NCBI GenBank assembly: GCA_034421095.1
Contig: DAOUKR010000015.1
Coordinates: 62,001-126,000, forward strand
Source of the DNA: JAGWBG01 sp034421095
GTDB lineage: Bacteria; Chloroflexota; Dehalococcoidia; Lucifugimonadales; JAGWBF01
Direction: 5' to 3'
Length of the DNA stretch: 64,000 nt
Positions 24,883 through 33,412 of this stretch are shown here, piece by piece. The translations under genes and the position numbers were made by a program. Position 1 is the first letter of the stretch, and every line of letters begins with the position of its first letter. The notes beneath the pieces are model-generated. The model was not told where the DNA came from and searched no databases. It worked only from the letters and a program-made list of their open reading frames with translations.

Positions 24883-26376
24883 CTAGCTCACGCCGGGGAT
24901 GGTGCTCACACCGGCGTTGATTACGTCCATAAAGGGCAGGGGCCACACACCCACAAACAGGAGCACAAAGCCCAATAGCGCTATGGCCCCCATCTCTACC
25001 TTGCTGGCCTCGCCCAGATGCTCCCACCGGGGCGAAATGGGGCCGAAGAAGACCTTGGCAAGAAGACGCAGGATGTATACCGCAGTGATGGCGGCCCCTA
25101 TCACCGCCAGTACTGCCAGGGGCAGGTACTCCTCGAACACCCCCACGAATACCAGGAACTCGGCAATAAACCCGCTCAGTCCCGGCAGACCCAGGGAGGC
25201 CAGCCCGGCCACTGCGAAGAAGGCCGCCGTAAACCCCATGCGCTTGGACAGGCCCTCCAGCACCCCGATGTCCCGGACGTGGGCGCGGTCGTAGATTACG
25301 CCCACCAGGGCAAAGAATAGGGCCGTCATTATGCCGTGGGAGAACATCTGGAGCACCGCACCTCCCATCCCCAGGGGGTGAAGGGTGGCGATGCCCATGA
25401 GCACGTACCCCATGTGGCTGACGCTGGAGTAGCCCACAACGTATTTCAGGTCCTGCTGGGACATGGCCGCGATAGCTCCATAGAGGACGTTGACGGTCCC
25501 CAGCCCTATGAGCACGGGCATCCAGGTATCCGCCCCGTCGGGCAGCAGGACCATGCCCACACGGATGATACCGTAGGCACCCAGCTTCATCAGTACCCCG
25601 GCGTGGAGCATACTCACCGCGGTAGGGGCAGCCACGTGGCCGTCGGGGGACCAGGTGTGGAAGGGCCACAGGCCGGCCAGCACCCCGAATCCCACCATGA
25701 AGAAGGGGAAGAAGAGGTTCTCGAAGTGCTTGAAGCCGTCGTTGAATTCCACGCTCTGAAGCTCTTCCAGTGAAAAGGTGGGAGTGCCCGCCTGGCTGGC
25801 TGCCCAGTACACCGCCAGGATGGACACCCAGACAAGGACGCTCCCGGCTACCAGGTACAGCACCAGTTTCATGGCCCCGTACTCTTTGGTGCGGATGAAG
25901 GTCCCGAAGTCGCTGCTGCTGCCCCACACCCCTATGAGCAAGTACATGGGCAGCACCGCAAGCTCGTAAAAGAAGAACAGGAAGAACAGGTCGCGGGTCA
26001 CGAAGGTCCCGTACACTCCGGCCACCAGCATCATCAGGAGGATGAAGAAGTCCTTGGGCCGGTGCTGGATGTTCCACGAGACCAGTATGGCCGCGAACAT
26101 CACGATGCCGGTGAGCAGCACCATGGGGGCTGAGATGCCGTCAAGCCCCAGGCTGAAGGAGATGTTCATGGGCTCCTTCAGCCACGTGAAGGACTCGGTG
26201 AACTGGTAACCCCCCTCCCTGTAGTCGTAAAGGGCGAAGATGACGATGCTCAGGACCAGTGTGGCGAAGGCAACGAAGGCAGAAAAAAGCTTTATCTCCC
26301 TCCCCCTGTTGGGCGGGAAGAAGGCCAGGAGCACCCCCCCTACGAAGGGGAAGAGAATGGTTAGAAATAGCTCCAT
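24883..26376 (-). CDS. nuoM: NADH-quinone oxidoreductase subunit M
   Basis: A 497-residue antiporter-like subunit. Typical elements are FSLGLDGISAPMVLLTGI, the key Glu-bearing helix YELAVLPMYLLIGVWG (helix 5), PFHTWSPDGHVAAPTAVSMLHAG with the conserved LLAG-type turn, and KYVVGYSSVSHMGYVLMG. It forms one of the three proton channels of the membrane arm. AGGAG sits at proper distance before ATG 26376; the nuoL stop is 17 bases upstream. Confidence 0.96.
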   Translation of the reverse strand: MELFLTILFPFVGGVLLAFFPPNRGREIKLFSAFVAFATLVLSIVIFALYDYREGGYQFTESFTWLKEPMNISFSLGLDGISAPMVLLTGIVMFAAILVSWNIQHRPKDFFILLMMLVAGVYGTFVTRDLFFLFFFYELAVLPMYLLIGVWGSSSDFGTFIRTKEYGAMKLVLYLVAGSVLVWVSILAVYWAASQAGTPTFSLEELQSVEFNDGFKHFENLFFPFFMVGFGVLAGLWPFHTWSPDGHVAAPTAVSMLHAGVLMKLGAYGIIRVGMVLLPDGADTWMPVLIGLGTVNVLYGAIAAMSQQDLKYVVGYSSVSHMGYVLMGIATLHPLGMGGAVLQMFSHGIMTALFFALVGVIYDRAHVRDIGVLEGLSKRMGFTAAFFAVAGLASLGLPGLSGFIAEFLVFVGVFEEYLPLAVLAVIGAAITAVYILRLLAKVFFGPISPRWEHLGEASKVEMGAIALLGFVLLFVGVWPLPFMDVINAGVSTIPGVS

Positions 26377-26393
26377 GCTCTCCTACTTGGCAA

Positions 26394-28283
26394 TCAAATG
26401 CTGGTGGTAAGCACCCACCACAGGATAGCTATCGCCACTGCGCCAACCGCCATAGCCATCGCGTAATTGTACATCCGTCCCGTCACGTGATACCGGAGGT
26501 TCAGTCCGGACCGGCGGACGGACTCGCCGGGGCCGTTCACCGCCTTGTCATTTACCACGATGCGGTCGAAGAGGGCCACAAACCTGGAAAAGACCAGCAC
26601 AACCCTGTCCACACCCCACTGGTAAAGGTCGTCCAGGTAGTATTTGTTGCCGACGACCCTGATGGCGGTGGCGAAACGGTTCTTCCACGGCCCCAGGGAA
26701 ATTCGTCGGTCCATGTATATATACCAACCAAGGGCAAATGCCCCCACGGCAAGGATGATGGACCCCACACCGAGGCCGGCATTGAAAGCAAACCCGTGGG
26801 GATAGTTGAAGAACAGGAAGGTTCCTATACCTCCGGTGTCGGTAATCCGTATGGCGACGAAGCCAAATATGACGGCCAGCACGGCCAGCACCGCCATAGG
26901 AGCCAGCATCACCCAGGGCGACTCGTGCAGGTGATTGTTCTCCGACTTGAGTTCGCCGTAGAAGACCACGTACAGCGCCCTGGCCATGTACATGGCACTC
27001 AGGAAAGCGGCTATCAGGGCAAAGGCCAGCAGATAGTTCTTGTGGTCCAACACGGCCAGCAGCACCTCGTCCTTGCTCCAGAAGCCGGCGAATATGGGTA
27101 TTCCGGCCAGAGATAGCGCGCCCACGGTGAAGGTCAAGGCGGTAATGGGCATCACCCGCCGCAGGCCCCCCATTTTGTTTATGTCCGTCTCATTGTCCAT
27201 GCTGTGCATCACGCTGCCCGCACCCAGGAACAGGAGGGCCTTTGAGAAGCCGTGGGCCAGAAGGTGAAATATGGCGGCAGTATACCCGAAAGCGCCCAGT
27301 GACAGCATCATCAGGCCCAGATGGCTTATGGTGGAATAGGCCAGGATGCGCTTCAGGTCCGTCACCACCAGGGCCATGGTAGCGCCCATAAGGGCCGTGA
27401 TGAGGCCAATGGCCGCCACGACTATCAGGGCGTCGGGGGCCGCCTCGAAGATGGGGAAGGCACGGGCCACCAGGTATACCCCGGCCACCACCATGGTGGC
27501 AGCGTGAATCAGGGCGCTCACGGGTGTGGGGCCTTCCATTGCGTCGGGCAGCCAGACGTGGAAGGGGAACTGGGCCGACTTGCCCATAGCCCCCAGAAAC
27601 AGGAGGAGGGCAGCAGCGGTCAGCGTTCCCTCCCCAATCTCCCCGGCACTCACCGCCGCGAAGGTGGCGGACATGTCGAAGGTGCCCACCTCTTTGAAGA
27701 GCAACAGGATACCCAGGAGCAGCCCCACGTCGCCGATTCTGGTGGTAATGAAGGCCTTTTTGGCCGCCTCCGCCGCGGACCGCCTCTCGTACCAGAAACC
27801 GATGAGCAGGTATGAGCACACACCCACCAACTCCCAGACCACGTAGAGCAGCAAGAAGTTGTCGGCCAGCACCAGGGCGAGCATGGAGGCAACGAAGAGG
27901 GCATGAACGGCGAAGTACCAACCGAAGCGGGGTTCACCGTGCATGTACCCAAGGGAATACACCTGTACCATCAGGGCCACAAGGGTGACCAGACCCAGCA
28001 TCACCACTGTCAGGGGGTCTATGATTATCCCCCAGCTGAGGACCACGCCGCCGGCGGTGAACCACTCCCGACTGAAAGTGCAGGTCTTCTGGCCGAAACT
28101 AGCCGGGCATTCGGCTCCCAGAAAGCCCCCAAGCACCACCCAGAACATGGCAAAGCCCGCAGCGATAGCCAGAATCGCAAGGAAAGCTCCCTGGCCCGGC
28201 AGGAATCTGCCAAAGAGAACAATCAGAAAAAAGGCTATAAAGCTTAAGGATGGGATAAGCCATGCAAGCTCTGCTAAATCCAT
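26394..28283 (-). CDS. nuoL: NADH-quinone oxidoreductase subunit L
   Basis: A 629-residue distal subunit of the membrane arm. The antiporter core shows VVWELVGVCSYLLIGFWYE, PFHVWLPDAMEGPTPVSALIHAATMVVAGVY, and KRILAYSTISHLGLMMLSLG, followed by a C-terminal extension with a long lateral helix and a final anchor (AIAILWWVLTTSI). The first codons MDLAELAWLIPSLS match other NuoL. The Shine-Dalgarno GGGAGGAGG is about 20 bases from the ATG, but a small hairpin (GGCCT/AGGCC) between them would shorten the distance. Confidence 0.96.
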   Translation of the reverse strand: MDLAELAWLIPSLSFIAFFLIVLFGRFLPGQGAFLAILAIAAGFAMFWVVLGGFLGAECPASFGQKTCTFSREWFTAGGVVLSWGIIIDPLTVVMLGLVTLVALMVQVYSLGYMHGEPRFGWYFAVHALFVASMLALVLADNFLLLYVVWELVGVCSYLLIGFWYERRSAAEAAKKAFITTRIGDVGLLLGILLLFKEVGTFDMSATFAAVSAGEIGEGTLTAAALLLFLGAMGKSAQFPFHVWLPDAMEGPTPVSALIHAATMVVAGVYLVARAFPIFEAAPDALIVVAAIGLITALMGATMALVVTDLKRILAYSTISHLGLMMLSLGAFGYTAAIFHLLAHGFSKALLFLGAGSVMHSMDNETDINKMGGLRRVMPITALTFTVGALSLAGIPIFAGFWSKDEVLLAVLDHKNYLLAFALIAAFLSAMYMARALYVVFYGELKSENNHLHESPWVMLAPMAVLAVLAVIFGFVAIRITDTGGIGTFLFFNYPHGFAFNAGLGVGSIILAVGAFALGWYIYMDRRISLGPWKNRFATAIRVVGNKYYLDDLYQWGVDRVVLVFSRFVALFDRIVVNDKAVNGPGESVRRSGLNLRYHVTGRMYNYAMAMAVGAVAIAILWWVLTTSI

Positions 28284-28374
28284 GCCGGGCCTGTCCAGGC
28301 CTCCTCCCGTTCGACTTTGCTCGGAGTGTACCCGAAGGGCAGCTCAATGCGTCCCCGGGTGCCGGTATATTCTT

Positions 28375-28680
28375 TCACCATTTCATCAAGTCCACTTCGT
28401 CCACGTTTACCGTGGACCTGTTGCGGAATATCCGCAAGATTATAGCCAGGGCAAGCCCTACCTCTGCCGCCGCTACCGTTATCACGAAGATGGCGATTAT
28501 CTGGCCGGTGAAGGCCGTATGGTCCATGTGAGCGGCGGCTGCTATCAGGTTTATGTTGACGGCATTTAGCATCAACTCGATTGACATGAGTATAAGCACG
28601 GCGCTGCGCCGGGCCAGGACACCATAAAGCCCTATGCAGAATAGGGCTGCGCTAAGTACCTGAAAAGCCTCAAGGGGCAT
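28375..28680 (-). CDS. nuoK: NADH-quinone oxidoreductase subunit K
   Basis: A 101-residue, three-helix subunit. It carries the conserved ARRSAVLILMSIELMLNAVN, with the functionally required Glu in helix 2, and a second acidic helix with VTVAAAEVGLALAI. Its ATG overlaps the nuoJ stop by one base (TAATG), so translation is coupled. A 91-base gap separates it from nuoL. Confidence 0.96.
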   Translation of the reverse strand: MPLEAFQVLSAALFCIGLYGVLARRSAVLILMSIELMLNAVNINLIAAAAHMDHTAFTGQIIAIFVITVAAAEVGLALAIILRIFRNRSTVNVDEVDLMKW

Positions 28681-29168
28681 TATTCTCTATCTCCGGCTCG
28701 GCCCGCTATGATTATGGCCCCGACAAGGGCCACCAGAAGGACCAGGGATACCACCTCGAAGGGCACGGCCCAACTCGTGAACAGGGACTCTCCTATCCGG
28801 GCGAGCCCGGGGCCTTTGGGTTCGCTGGCCGGGGGAAGCTTCCAGAGAAAGGACGCCACCAGCACGCCGAAGACCACCAGCCCAGCCACTATCGCCAGGG
28901 GCCATTGGGGGTTGTCGGAAATGCGGGGATATTCCTGGCTCCGGGTGAGCATGATGGCGAAGACGAGCACGATAACTATTGCGCCACCGTAGATGAGGAC
29001 CTGCACAAGGGCGAGGAACTCGGCGAATACCAGGAGGTAAATGCCAGCTACCGACACCAGTGAGAGAAGCAGAAACAGGGCGGCGTGGACTACGTTCCTG
29101 GTAGCCACTACGCCCAGCCCTCCGCCCAGAGTCAGAATAGCCACTATGACGAACAGGGGTTCAGACAT
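28680..29168 (-). CDS. nuoJ: NADH-quinone oxidoreductase subunit J
   Basis: A 162-residue, five-helix subunit. Typical stretches are RNVVHAALFLLLSLVSVAGIY and the conserved FLALVQVLIYGGAIVIVLVFA that contains the pi-bulge helix. In most operons nuoJ follows nuoI within a few bases; here 465 bases of non-coding, repeat-bearing DNA lie between, so it may depend on read-through or its own promoter. Confidence 0.95.
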   Translation of the reverse strand: MSEPLFVIVAILTLGGGLGVVATRNVVHAALFLLLSLVSVAGIYLLVFAEFLALVQVLIYGGAIVIVLVFAIMLTRSQEYPRISDNPQWPLAIVAGLVVFGVLVASFLWKLPPASEPKGPGLARIGESLFTSWAVPFEVVSLVLLVALVGAIIIAGRAGDRE

Positions 29169-29633
29169 ATTACCAGCCTGAATGAAATGACAGGTAGAAT
29201 ATTATCACCGGCCTTGTAAATTTGACAAGTCATAGCGCTTATCGGTCAGGGTCTCAATTTGGCCCGTTGGGCTTTTCGTCACACTTGCTCCCGCATCGTC
29301 ATTACTCTGAAAATAGCCAACCTCCCCCCTTGATACACATTAGTCCCTTGTCCATCCTCCTTAGCTTGGCTCAGTTGACATGCCGGGTTCGTGTCACTCC
29401 GAACACGCCACCTTGTCATTCCGAGTCCGCCACAGGCGGACGAGGAATCTAAAGTTGTAGCTTTGTTGAAGCCGTAGAATTTTAGATTCCTCGTCGCTCC
29501 GCTCCTCGGAATGACAATGTGCATCACGCGTCTTGCGGGGGGAGAATTGAGAGCCTGCCCCGTACTTGACCTGCCTGTCGGCAGACAGGTACGGGGGCGG
29601 AATGACGAGAGGGGAGGGCACGGTCAGTGGGGG
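29169..29633. other. 465-base non-coding insertion inside the nuo operon
   Basis: No coding sequence. It contains a full-length dispersed repeat (29415-29526), a second palindrome (ACCTGCCTGTCGGCAGACAGGT, given as two arms ACCTGCCTGTC and GACAGGT within 29567-29593), and AT-richer flanks. Complex I subunit genes lie on both sides in the same direction, so this DNA was most likely inserted into the operon. Confidence 0.75.
29415..29526. repeat. Dispersed inverted-repeat element, long form
   Basis: Left arm GTCATTCCGAG...GAGGAATCTAAA, right arm TTTAGATTCCTCG...CTCGGAATGAC, about 100 bases in all, followed by AATGTGCATCA. The unique centre reads TTGTAGCTTTGTTGAAGCC. The copy at 47424-47543 has the same centre in the opposite orientation (GGCTTCAACAAAGCTACGG). 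No transposase is encoded; it resembles a MITE. Confidence 0.8.
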
Positions 29634-30188
29634 TCAAGACTGGGGTTCGCCTGAGGCCGCCGGTTCGCCCTCTTTCTGTTCCTTGGACTGTGCTGCGGCC
29701 TTGGCCTGCTTGGCCAACTCGGTGGGCGGAATCCAACCTGTGTCTTTCTGGTAGCGCTGCCCCATCTCCAGAAGGGCAATGAGGTCCAATCGGTCACCGT
29801 TGCGTTCATACGTGCTCAACTCGTGCTCGTGACTCATAACTATGGCGTCGAAGTTGCAGACCTCCACGCATATCCCGCACAAGATACATCGGTTCAGGTT
29901 TATCTCGAAGGTCTCAACAATCTTTTTCCTGGAGCTCTTGCCCTCCTTTTGAAGAGGGTTGTCCATCATGGTAGCGCTCATGCACAGGGTAGGACAGTTC
30001 CTTATACACACCATACAGGCGGTACAGTAAGGCTCGTCCACCTTCTCATCCCAGGTGAGAGCCGGGAACCCCATGTAGCGGGGCTGGACCGGCGTGGGTA
30101 CACTGGGATACTGGCGAGTGACGGGTGCTCTAAGGCCGTTGACGGTAGAGACCAGGGTTATCAACATACCCTTCAAGCTGCTCAGCAT
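29634..30188 (-). CDS. nuoI: NADH-quinone oxidoreductase subunit I (2x[4Fe-4S])
   Basis: A 184-residue peripheral subunit with two ferredoxin-type motifs, CTACMVCIRNCP and CILCGICVEVCNFDAI, which bind clusters N6a and N6b and carry electrons towards NuoB. The C-terminal tail after residue 150 is charged and Ala/Glu-rich. GGAGG overlaps the nuoH stop, 8 bases ahead of ATG 30188. It is followed by a 465-base repeat-bearing gap. Confidence 0.96.
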   Translation of the reverse strand: MLSSLKGMLITLVSTVNGLRAPVTRQYPSVPTPVQPRYMGFPALTWDEKVDEPYCTACMVCIRNCPTLCMSATMMDNPLQKEGKSSRKKIVETFEINLNRCILCGICVEVCNFDAIVMSHEHELSTYERNGDRLDLIALLEMGQRYQKDTGWIPPTELAKQAKAAAQSKEQKEGEPAASGEPQS

Positions 30189-30191
30189 ACG

Positions 30192-31448
30192 TTAACCTCC
30201 ACTAACAGCTTCCTCCGGCCCTGTTGAAGGGCCGGGGCTTTGCTGACCCGCCTGACGGCGAGGCAGGCGCTGGCGTTGGCGCTCTGTCATGCGCCGGCGG
30301 TTGTACACCTCCGCTACCTTCCTGGCAGGAGCGGTCATGTGCCTGTAGATAAGATATCCTATCACACTCGACAAAGCCAGCGACATGAGTGTCAGGCTCC
30401 ACCAGGGCCAGCCGTAGTACATGAAGACACCTGTGATAAGTATGTTGGCGAAGGACAGGGGCACTACCACCTGCCAGGCGAAGGCCATAAGCTGGTCTAT
30501 TCTGAGCCTGGGGAAGGTGCCCCGAATCCAGAATATGACCAGAATGACGAAGTAGGTCTTGACGAGGAACCAGATAACCCCCACCAGAGATTCCAGCCAT
30601 TGGGGAGACGCGGGGTTGACCGGCCCGTGCCATCCTCCCAGAAACAGGAGTGCGGTGAGGGCTGCGATGACAAAGGTGTTCATGTATTCGGCCAGGAAGA
30701 AGACCGACCAGTGAGCACCGCTGTACTCGACAAAAGGCCCCCCTACTATCTCCGACTCGGCGAAGTATATGTCGAAGGGTGTTCTGCCCACCTCGGCGAG
30801 GCCGGCAATCAGGAATATCACCATGCCGAGGGGCTGCAAGACCGCAAAAGGCACGTTCTGGATACCGGCTTCCAGCCTGGCCGCCTCGGGGGTGACGGAC
30901 TGGATACCCGGCAGTTGGAAGTTGGTTATGTGTATCAGGTTCAGGGACTGGGCCATCATGGCCACGGCTATTACTACCATAATCACGGGTATTTCATAGC
31001 TGATGAGCTGAGCGGAGGACCGCAGCCCTCCCAGTACGCCGTACTTGTTGGCCGACCCCCAGCCTGCCAGCACCAGCCCAAGGATGGTGATTACGGAAAA
31101 GGCGATTATGTAGAAGAGGCCCATGTCAACGTTGCGCAGTACCAGGTTCTCGGCGGCGGGTATGGTGACCCAGAGCATGAAAGAGGGCACCAGTACCACC
31201 AGCGGGGCCACCCAGAAGATTGCCCTGTCCGCCGAGGACGGCAGGATGTCCTCCTTTAGGACCAGCTTGACGGCGTCGGCCACAGGCTGGAGCAGACCCA
31301 TTGGGCCGGTGCGATTGGGACCCAAGCGACGCTGAAGGCGGCCCAGAAACTTGCGCTCCAGCCACGTCAGGGACAGAACCACCACCGATAGGGCGGTGAA
31401 CAGGACCAGCAGCCCCAGTATTATCAGGAGGAAGTCAACTATCCTCAC
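30192..31448 (-). CDS. nuoH: NADH-quinone oxidoreductase subunit H
   Basis: A 418-residue membrane subunit forming the quinone chamber. Conserved pieces are LTWLERKFLGRLQRRLGPNR, GLLQPVADAVKLVLKED, GWGSANKYGVLGGLRSSAQL and the acidic loop AEVGRTPFDIYFAESEIVGG. The start is GTG 31448, which overlaps the nuoD stop as GTGA; the longer frame to 31511 lies within nuoD. The C-terminal 40 residues (after RRRMTERQRQR) are hydrophilic and Pro/Gly-rich and are encoded by palindromic DNA that includes a perfect hairpin at 30215-30235. Confidence 0.95.
   Translation of the reverse strand: MRIVDFLLIILGLLVLFTALSVVVLSLTWLERKFLGRLQRRLGPNRTGPMGLLQPVADAVKLVLKEDILPSSADRAIFWVAPLVVLVPSFMLWVTIPAAENLVLRNVDMGLFYIIAFSVITILGLVLAGWGSANKYGVLGGLRSSAQLISYEIPVIMVVIAVAMMAQSLNLIHITNFQLPGIQSVTPEAARLEAGIQNVPFAVLQPLGMVIFLIAGLAEVGRTPFDIYFAESEIVGGPFVEYSGAHWSVFFLAEYMNTFVIAALTALLFLGGWHGPVNPASPQWLESLVGVIWFLVKTYFVILVIFWIRGTFPRLRIDQLMAFAWQVVVPLSFANILITGVFMYYGWPWWSLTLMSLALSSVIGYLIYRHMTAPARKVAEVYNRRRMTERQRQRLPRRQAGQQSPGPSTGPEEAVSGG
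30215..30235. repeat. Perfect hairpin at the 3' end of nuoH
   Basis: Arms CCGGCCCT and AGGGCCGG, 5-base loop, 23 bases before the nuoH stop. Next to it (30245-30268) lies a CCCGCCTGACGGCGAGGCAGG palindrome-like stretch. Both sit in the part of nuoH that codes for the non-conserved tail. Confidence 0.6.
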
Positions 31449-32569
31449 CGGTCTACCTCGCCCAGTACTATGTCCAGGGAGCCTAGAATAATGACCGCAT
31501 CGGCTACCCAAGTATCCTTGAGTAGAATCTCCAGTGCGCTCAGGTTGCAGAAGGATGGAGGCCTCACCTTGACCCGGTAGGGCTTATCGGTCCCGTCGCT
31601 TACCAGGTACACCCCTATCTCGCCCCGGGGGTTCTCGGACCGAACGTAGACATCCCCCTTTGGTGGCCGTATGAGGCGTCTGCCCAAGGTGGACACAGGC
31701 CCGGATGGTATCTGTTCCAAAGCCTGGTCAATTATGTTCAGGGATTGGTACATCTCCTCAACACGCACGAAATAGCGCTCCCACGAATCGCCATCTATGC
31801 CAACGGGCACGTCGAAGTCGAACCGATCGTACACCGAGTAAGGCTCCGCCTTCCTCACGTCGTAGGGCACGCCGCAGGCACGCAGGCAAGGACCGGTAAG
31901 GCCGTAATCCACGGCTGTCTCCGTGTCTATAACACCGATGCCTTTGGTCCTGGCAATGAAGACCTCGTTATAGGTAAGGAGCTTATCGGCCTCCTCAACG
32001 TCGGTGCGCAAGTCGGGCAGGAGATTGCTGATAAGCTCCTCGAAATCGGCCGGGAGGTCCTCCTTTATTCCACCGACGCGGAAATAGTTGTGCATCATCC
32101 GAGCGCCGCTGATAGCCTCGAAAACGGACTGTATGCGCTCCCTGCCTCTGAAGGTGAGCATCACCGGAGTCATGGCCCCGGCGTCCAATCCAAAAGTACC
32201 CAGAAAGAGTAGGTGGCTGGCTATGCGGTTCAACTCGCACAGTATAACCCGCACGTACTCGGCCCTCTCCGGAACCTCTATACCCATCAGTTTTTCCACT
32301 GCCCGGCAGAAGACCAGCTCGTTATTGAAGTTGGAGATGTAGTCGAGGCGGTCGAAGAGGGTGATAATCTGATGGTACTGTTCCCCCTCGCACAGCTTCT
32401 CGGACCCCCGGTGGAGGTAGCCTATGTGGGGTTCTACCCGCACCACCTTCTCACCGTCAATCCACAGCACCATGCGGAACACCCCATGGGTGGACGGATG
32501 CTGCGGCCCCATGTTCACCAACATCTCAAGGGGTTCGGCGTCCATATCTATGTTGTTGACTTCCACCAT
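31445..32569 (-). CDS. nuoD: NADH-quinone oxidoreductase subunit D
   Basis: A 374-residue 49-kDa-type subunit lining the quinone site. Marks are NMGPQHPSTHGVFR at the start, PHIGYLHRGSEKL, RVILCELNRIASHLLFLG, and a C-terminal DIVLGEVDR. Length and pattern fit NuoD alone rather than a NuoCD fusion. Its Shine-Dalgarno GGAG lies within the end of the small HicB-like gene seven bases upstream, so the two are probably translated in series. Confidence 0.96.
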   Translation of the reverse strand: MVEVNNIDMDAEPLEMLVNMGPQHPSTHGVFRMVLWIDGEKVVRVEPHIGYLHRGSEKLCEGEQYHQIITLFDRLDYISNFNNELVFCRAVEKLMGIEVPERAEYVRVILCELNRIASHLLFLGTFGLDAGAMTPVMLTFRGRERIQSVFEAISGARMMHNYFRVGGIKEDLPADFEELISNLLPDLRTDVEEADKLLTYNEVFIARTKGIGVIDTETAVDYGLTGPCLRACGVPYDVRKAEPYSVYDRFDFDVPVGIDGDSWERYFVRVEEMYQSLNIIDQALEQIPSGPVSTLGRRLIRPPKGDVYVRSENPRGEIGVYLVSDGTDKPYRVKVRPPSFCNLSALEILLKDTWVADAVIILGSLDIVLGEVDR

Positions 32570-32575
32570 TTCGTA

Positions 32576-32821
32576 CTACTCCACGAACTGTAACTCCAAC
32601 TCCGTATCTTCCTCCACCCCAACATAGCCCGCCTCGGAGAGCGTCGCTTCCAGGGTCCCTCGTCCATCGCAGGTCTGGACCCAGGACATGAATTTATCTA
32701 CCAGGTCATCCTGGGCATCCTTGACGGTGGGACCCTTGCCAATCAGATTGAGATTATCAACGGTAGCCAGGTAGTCCTTTTCTTCCTGGACTACTCTGGC
32801 CGGTAACGTCACCTTTCCCAT
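32576..32821 (-). CDS. Small HicB-like protein inside the nuo operon
   Basis: An 81-residue acidic protein. The layout beta-beta-helix (LPARVVQEEKDYLATVDNL, then GKGPTVKDAQDDLVDKFMSW) resembles HicB-type partial RNase-H folds, which occur as antitoxins and as solitary proteins. No HicA toxin adjoins it. It has a good Shine-Dalgarno (GAGG, five bases before ATG 32821) and lies between nuoC and nuoD, which are normally adjacent or fused. It is not a known complex I subunit. It may be an accessory, a regulator or a passenger brought in with the repeat just upstream. Confidence 0.75.
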   Translation of the reverse strand: MGKVTLPARVVQEEKDYLATVDNLNLIGKGPTVKDAQDDLVDKFMSWVQTCDGRGTLEATLSEAGYVGVEEDTELELQFVE

Positions 32822-32837
32822 CCTTTGCCTCGGTCAA

Positions 32838-32863
32838 TGGATTCCCGCTTTCGCGGGAATGAC
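32838..32863. repeat. Short palindromic repeat (intact copy)
   Basis: Arms ATTCCCGC and GCGGGAAT around TTTC (32841-32860), followed by GACGGGTGTG. It occupies the gap between nuoC and the HicB-like gene. The same GACGGGTGT flank follows a decayed copy at 41784. Confidence 0.85.
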
Positions 32864-32884
32864 GGGTGTGGGTAATGCAGGCCC

Positions 32885-33412
32885 TTAAAACTCCTGATAT
32901 TCGTGGAAAGGGTGCTCCTTTCTGCCCGGGTATCCCTCAAAGCCTTCGTACAGTATCAGAGGCCGCAGGCCGGGATGTCCGTCAAATGTCACCCCAAAAA
33001 GGTCATGTGCCTCTCGCTCGTACCAGTCAGCCGCTCGCCACACTGGGGTCACCGTAGGCAGACGTGGGTTATCGTAGGGAACGTTGGTCTTGACAATCAG
33101 TTTCTGCTCGTGTTCCAGGGAGAGCAGAATGTAGACTATCTGGAAATGCTCTTTGTAGTCAACTCCGGCAAGACAGAGGAGGAGCCTGAAGGAGAGTCGT
33201 GGCTCGTCTTTGAGGATACGGCAGGCATCCGCGATCTTCTCGGGTTCCAGGGTTATCTCCGGTATATCCAGAGAGGCCCCCATCATGGGCTGAAAGTCTT
33301 TGAGGGCATCCTGTAAAAGCTGCTGCAACGCCTGAGCCCTCTCGCTTAGGGCTGGCTCTGAGTTTTTGGCCGCGTGGCCGCCATGCTCACGAGGATTAGG
33401 ACTTTCCGTCAC
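32885..33412 (-). CDS. nuoC: NADH-quinone oxidoreductase subunit C
   Basis: A 175-residue 30-kDa-type subunit. The C-terminal half has the family pattern WRAADWYEREAHDLFGVTFDGHP and RPLILYEGFEGYPGRKEHP. The first 40 residues are polar and not conserved. Its start overlaps the nuoB end by 17 bases. A hairpin repeat and the HicB-like gene follow instead of nuoD. Confidence 0.95.
   Translation of the reverse strand: MTESPNPREHGGHAAKNSEPALSERAQALQQLLQDALKDFQPMMGASLDIPEITLEPEKIADACRILKDEPRLSFRLLLCLAGVDYKEHFQIVYILLSLEHEQKLIVKTNVPYDNPRLPTVTPVWRAADWYEREAHDLFGVTFDGHPGLRPLILYEGFEGYPGRKEHPFHEYQEF

Noticed and set aside
24875..26077. 400-residue frame on the same strand as nuoM
   Set aside because: It is an alternative frame of nuoM with Arg/Gly/Pro-rich, non-protein-like composition; likewise 23549-24694 within nuoN.
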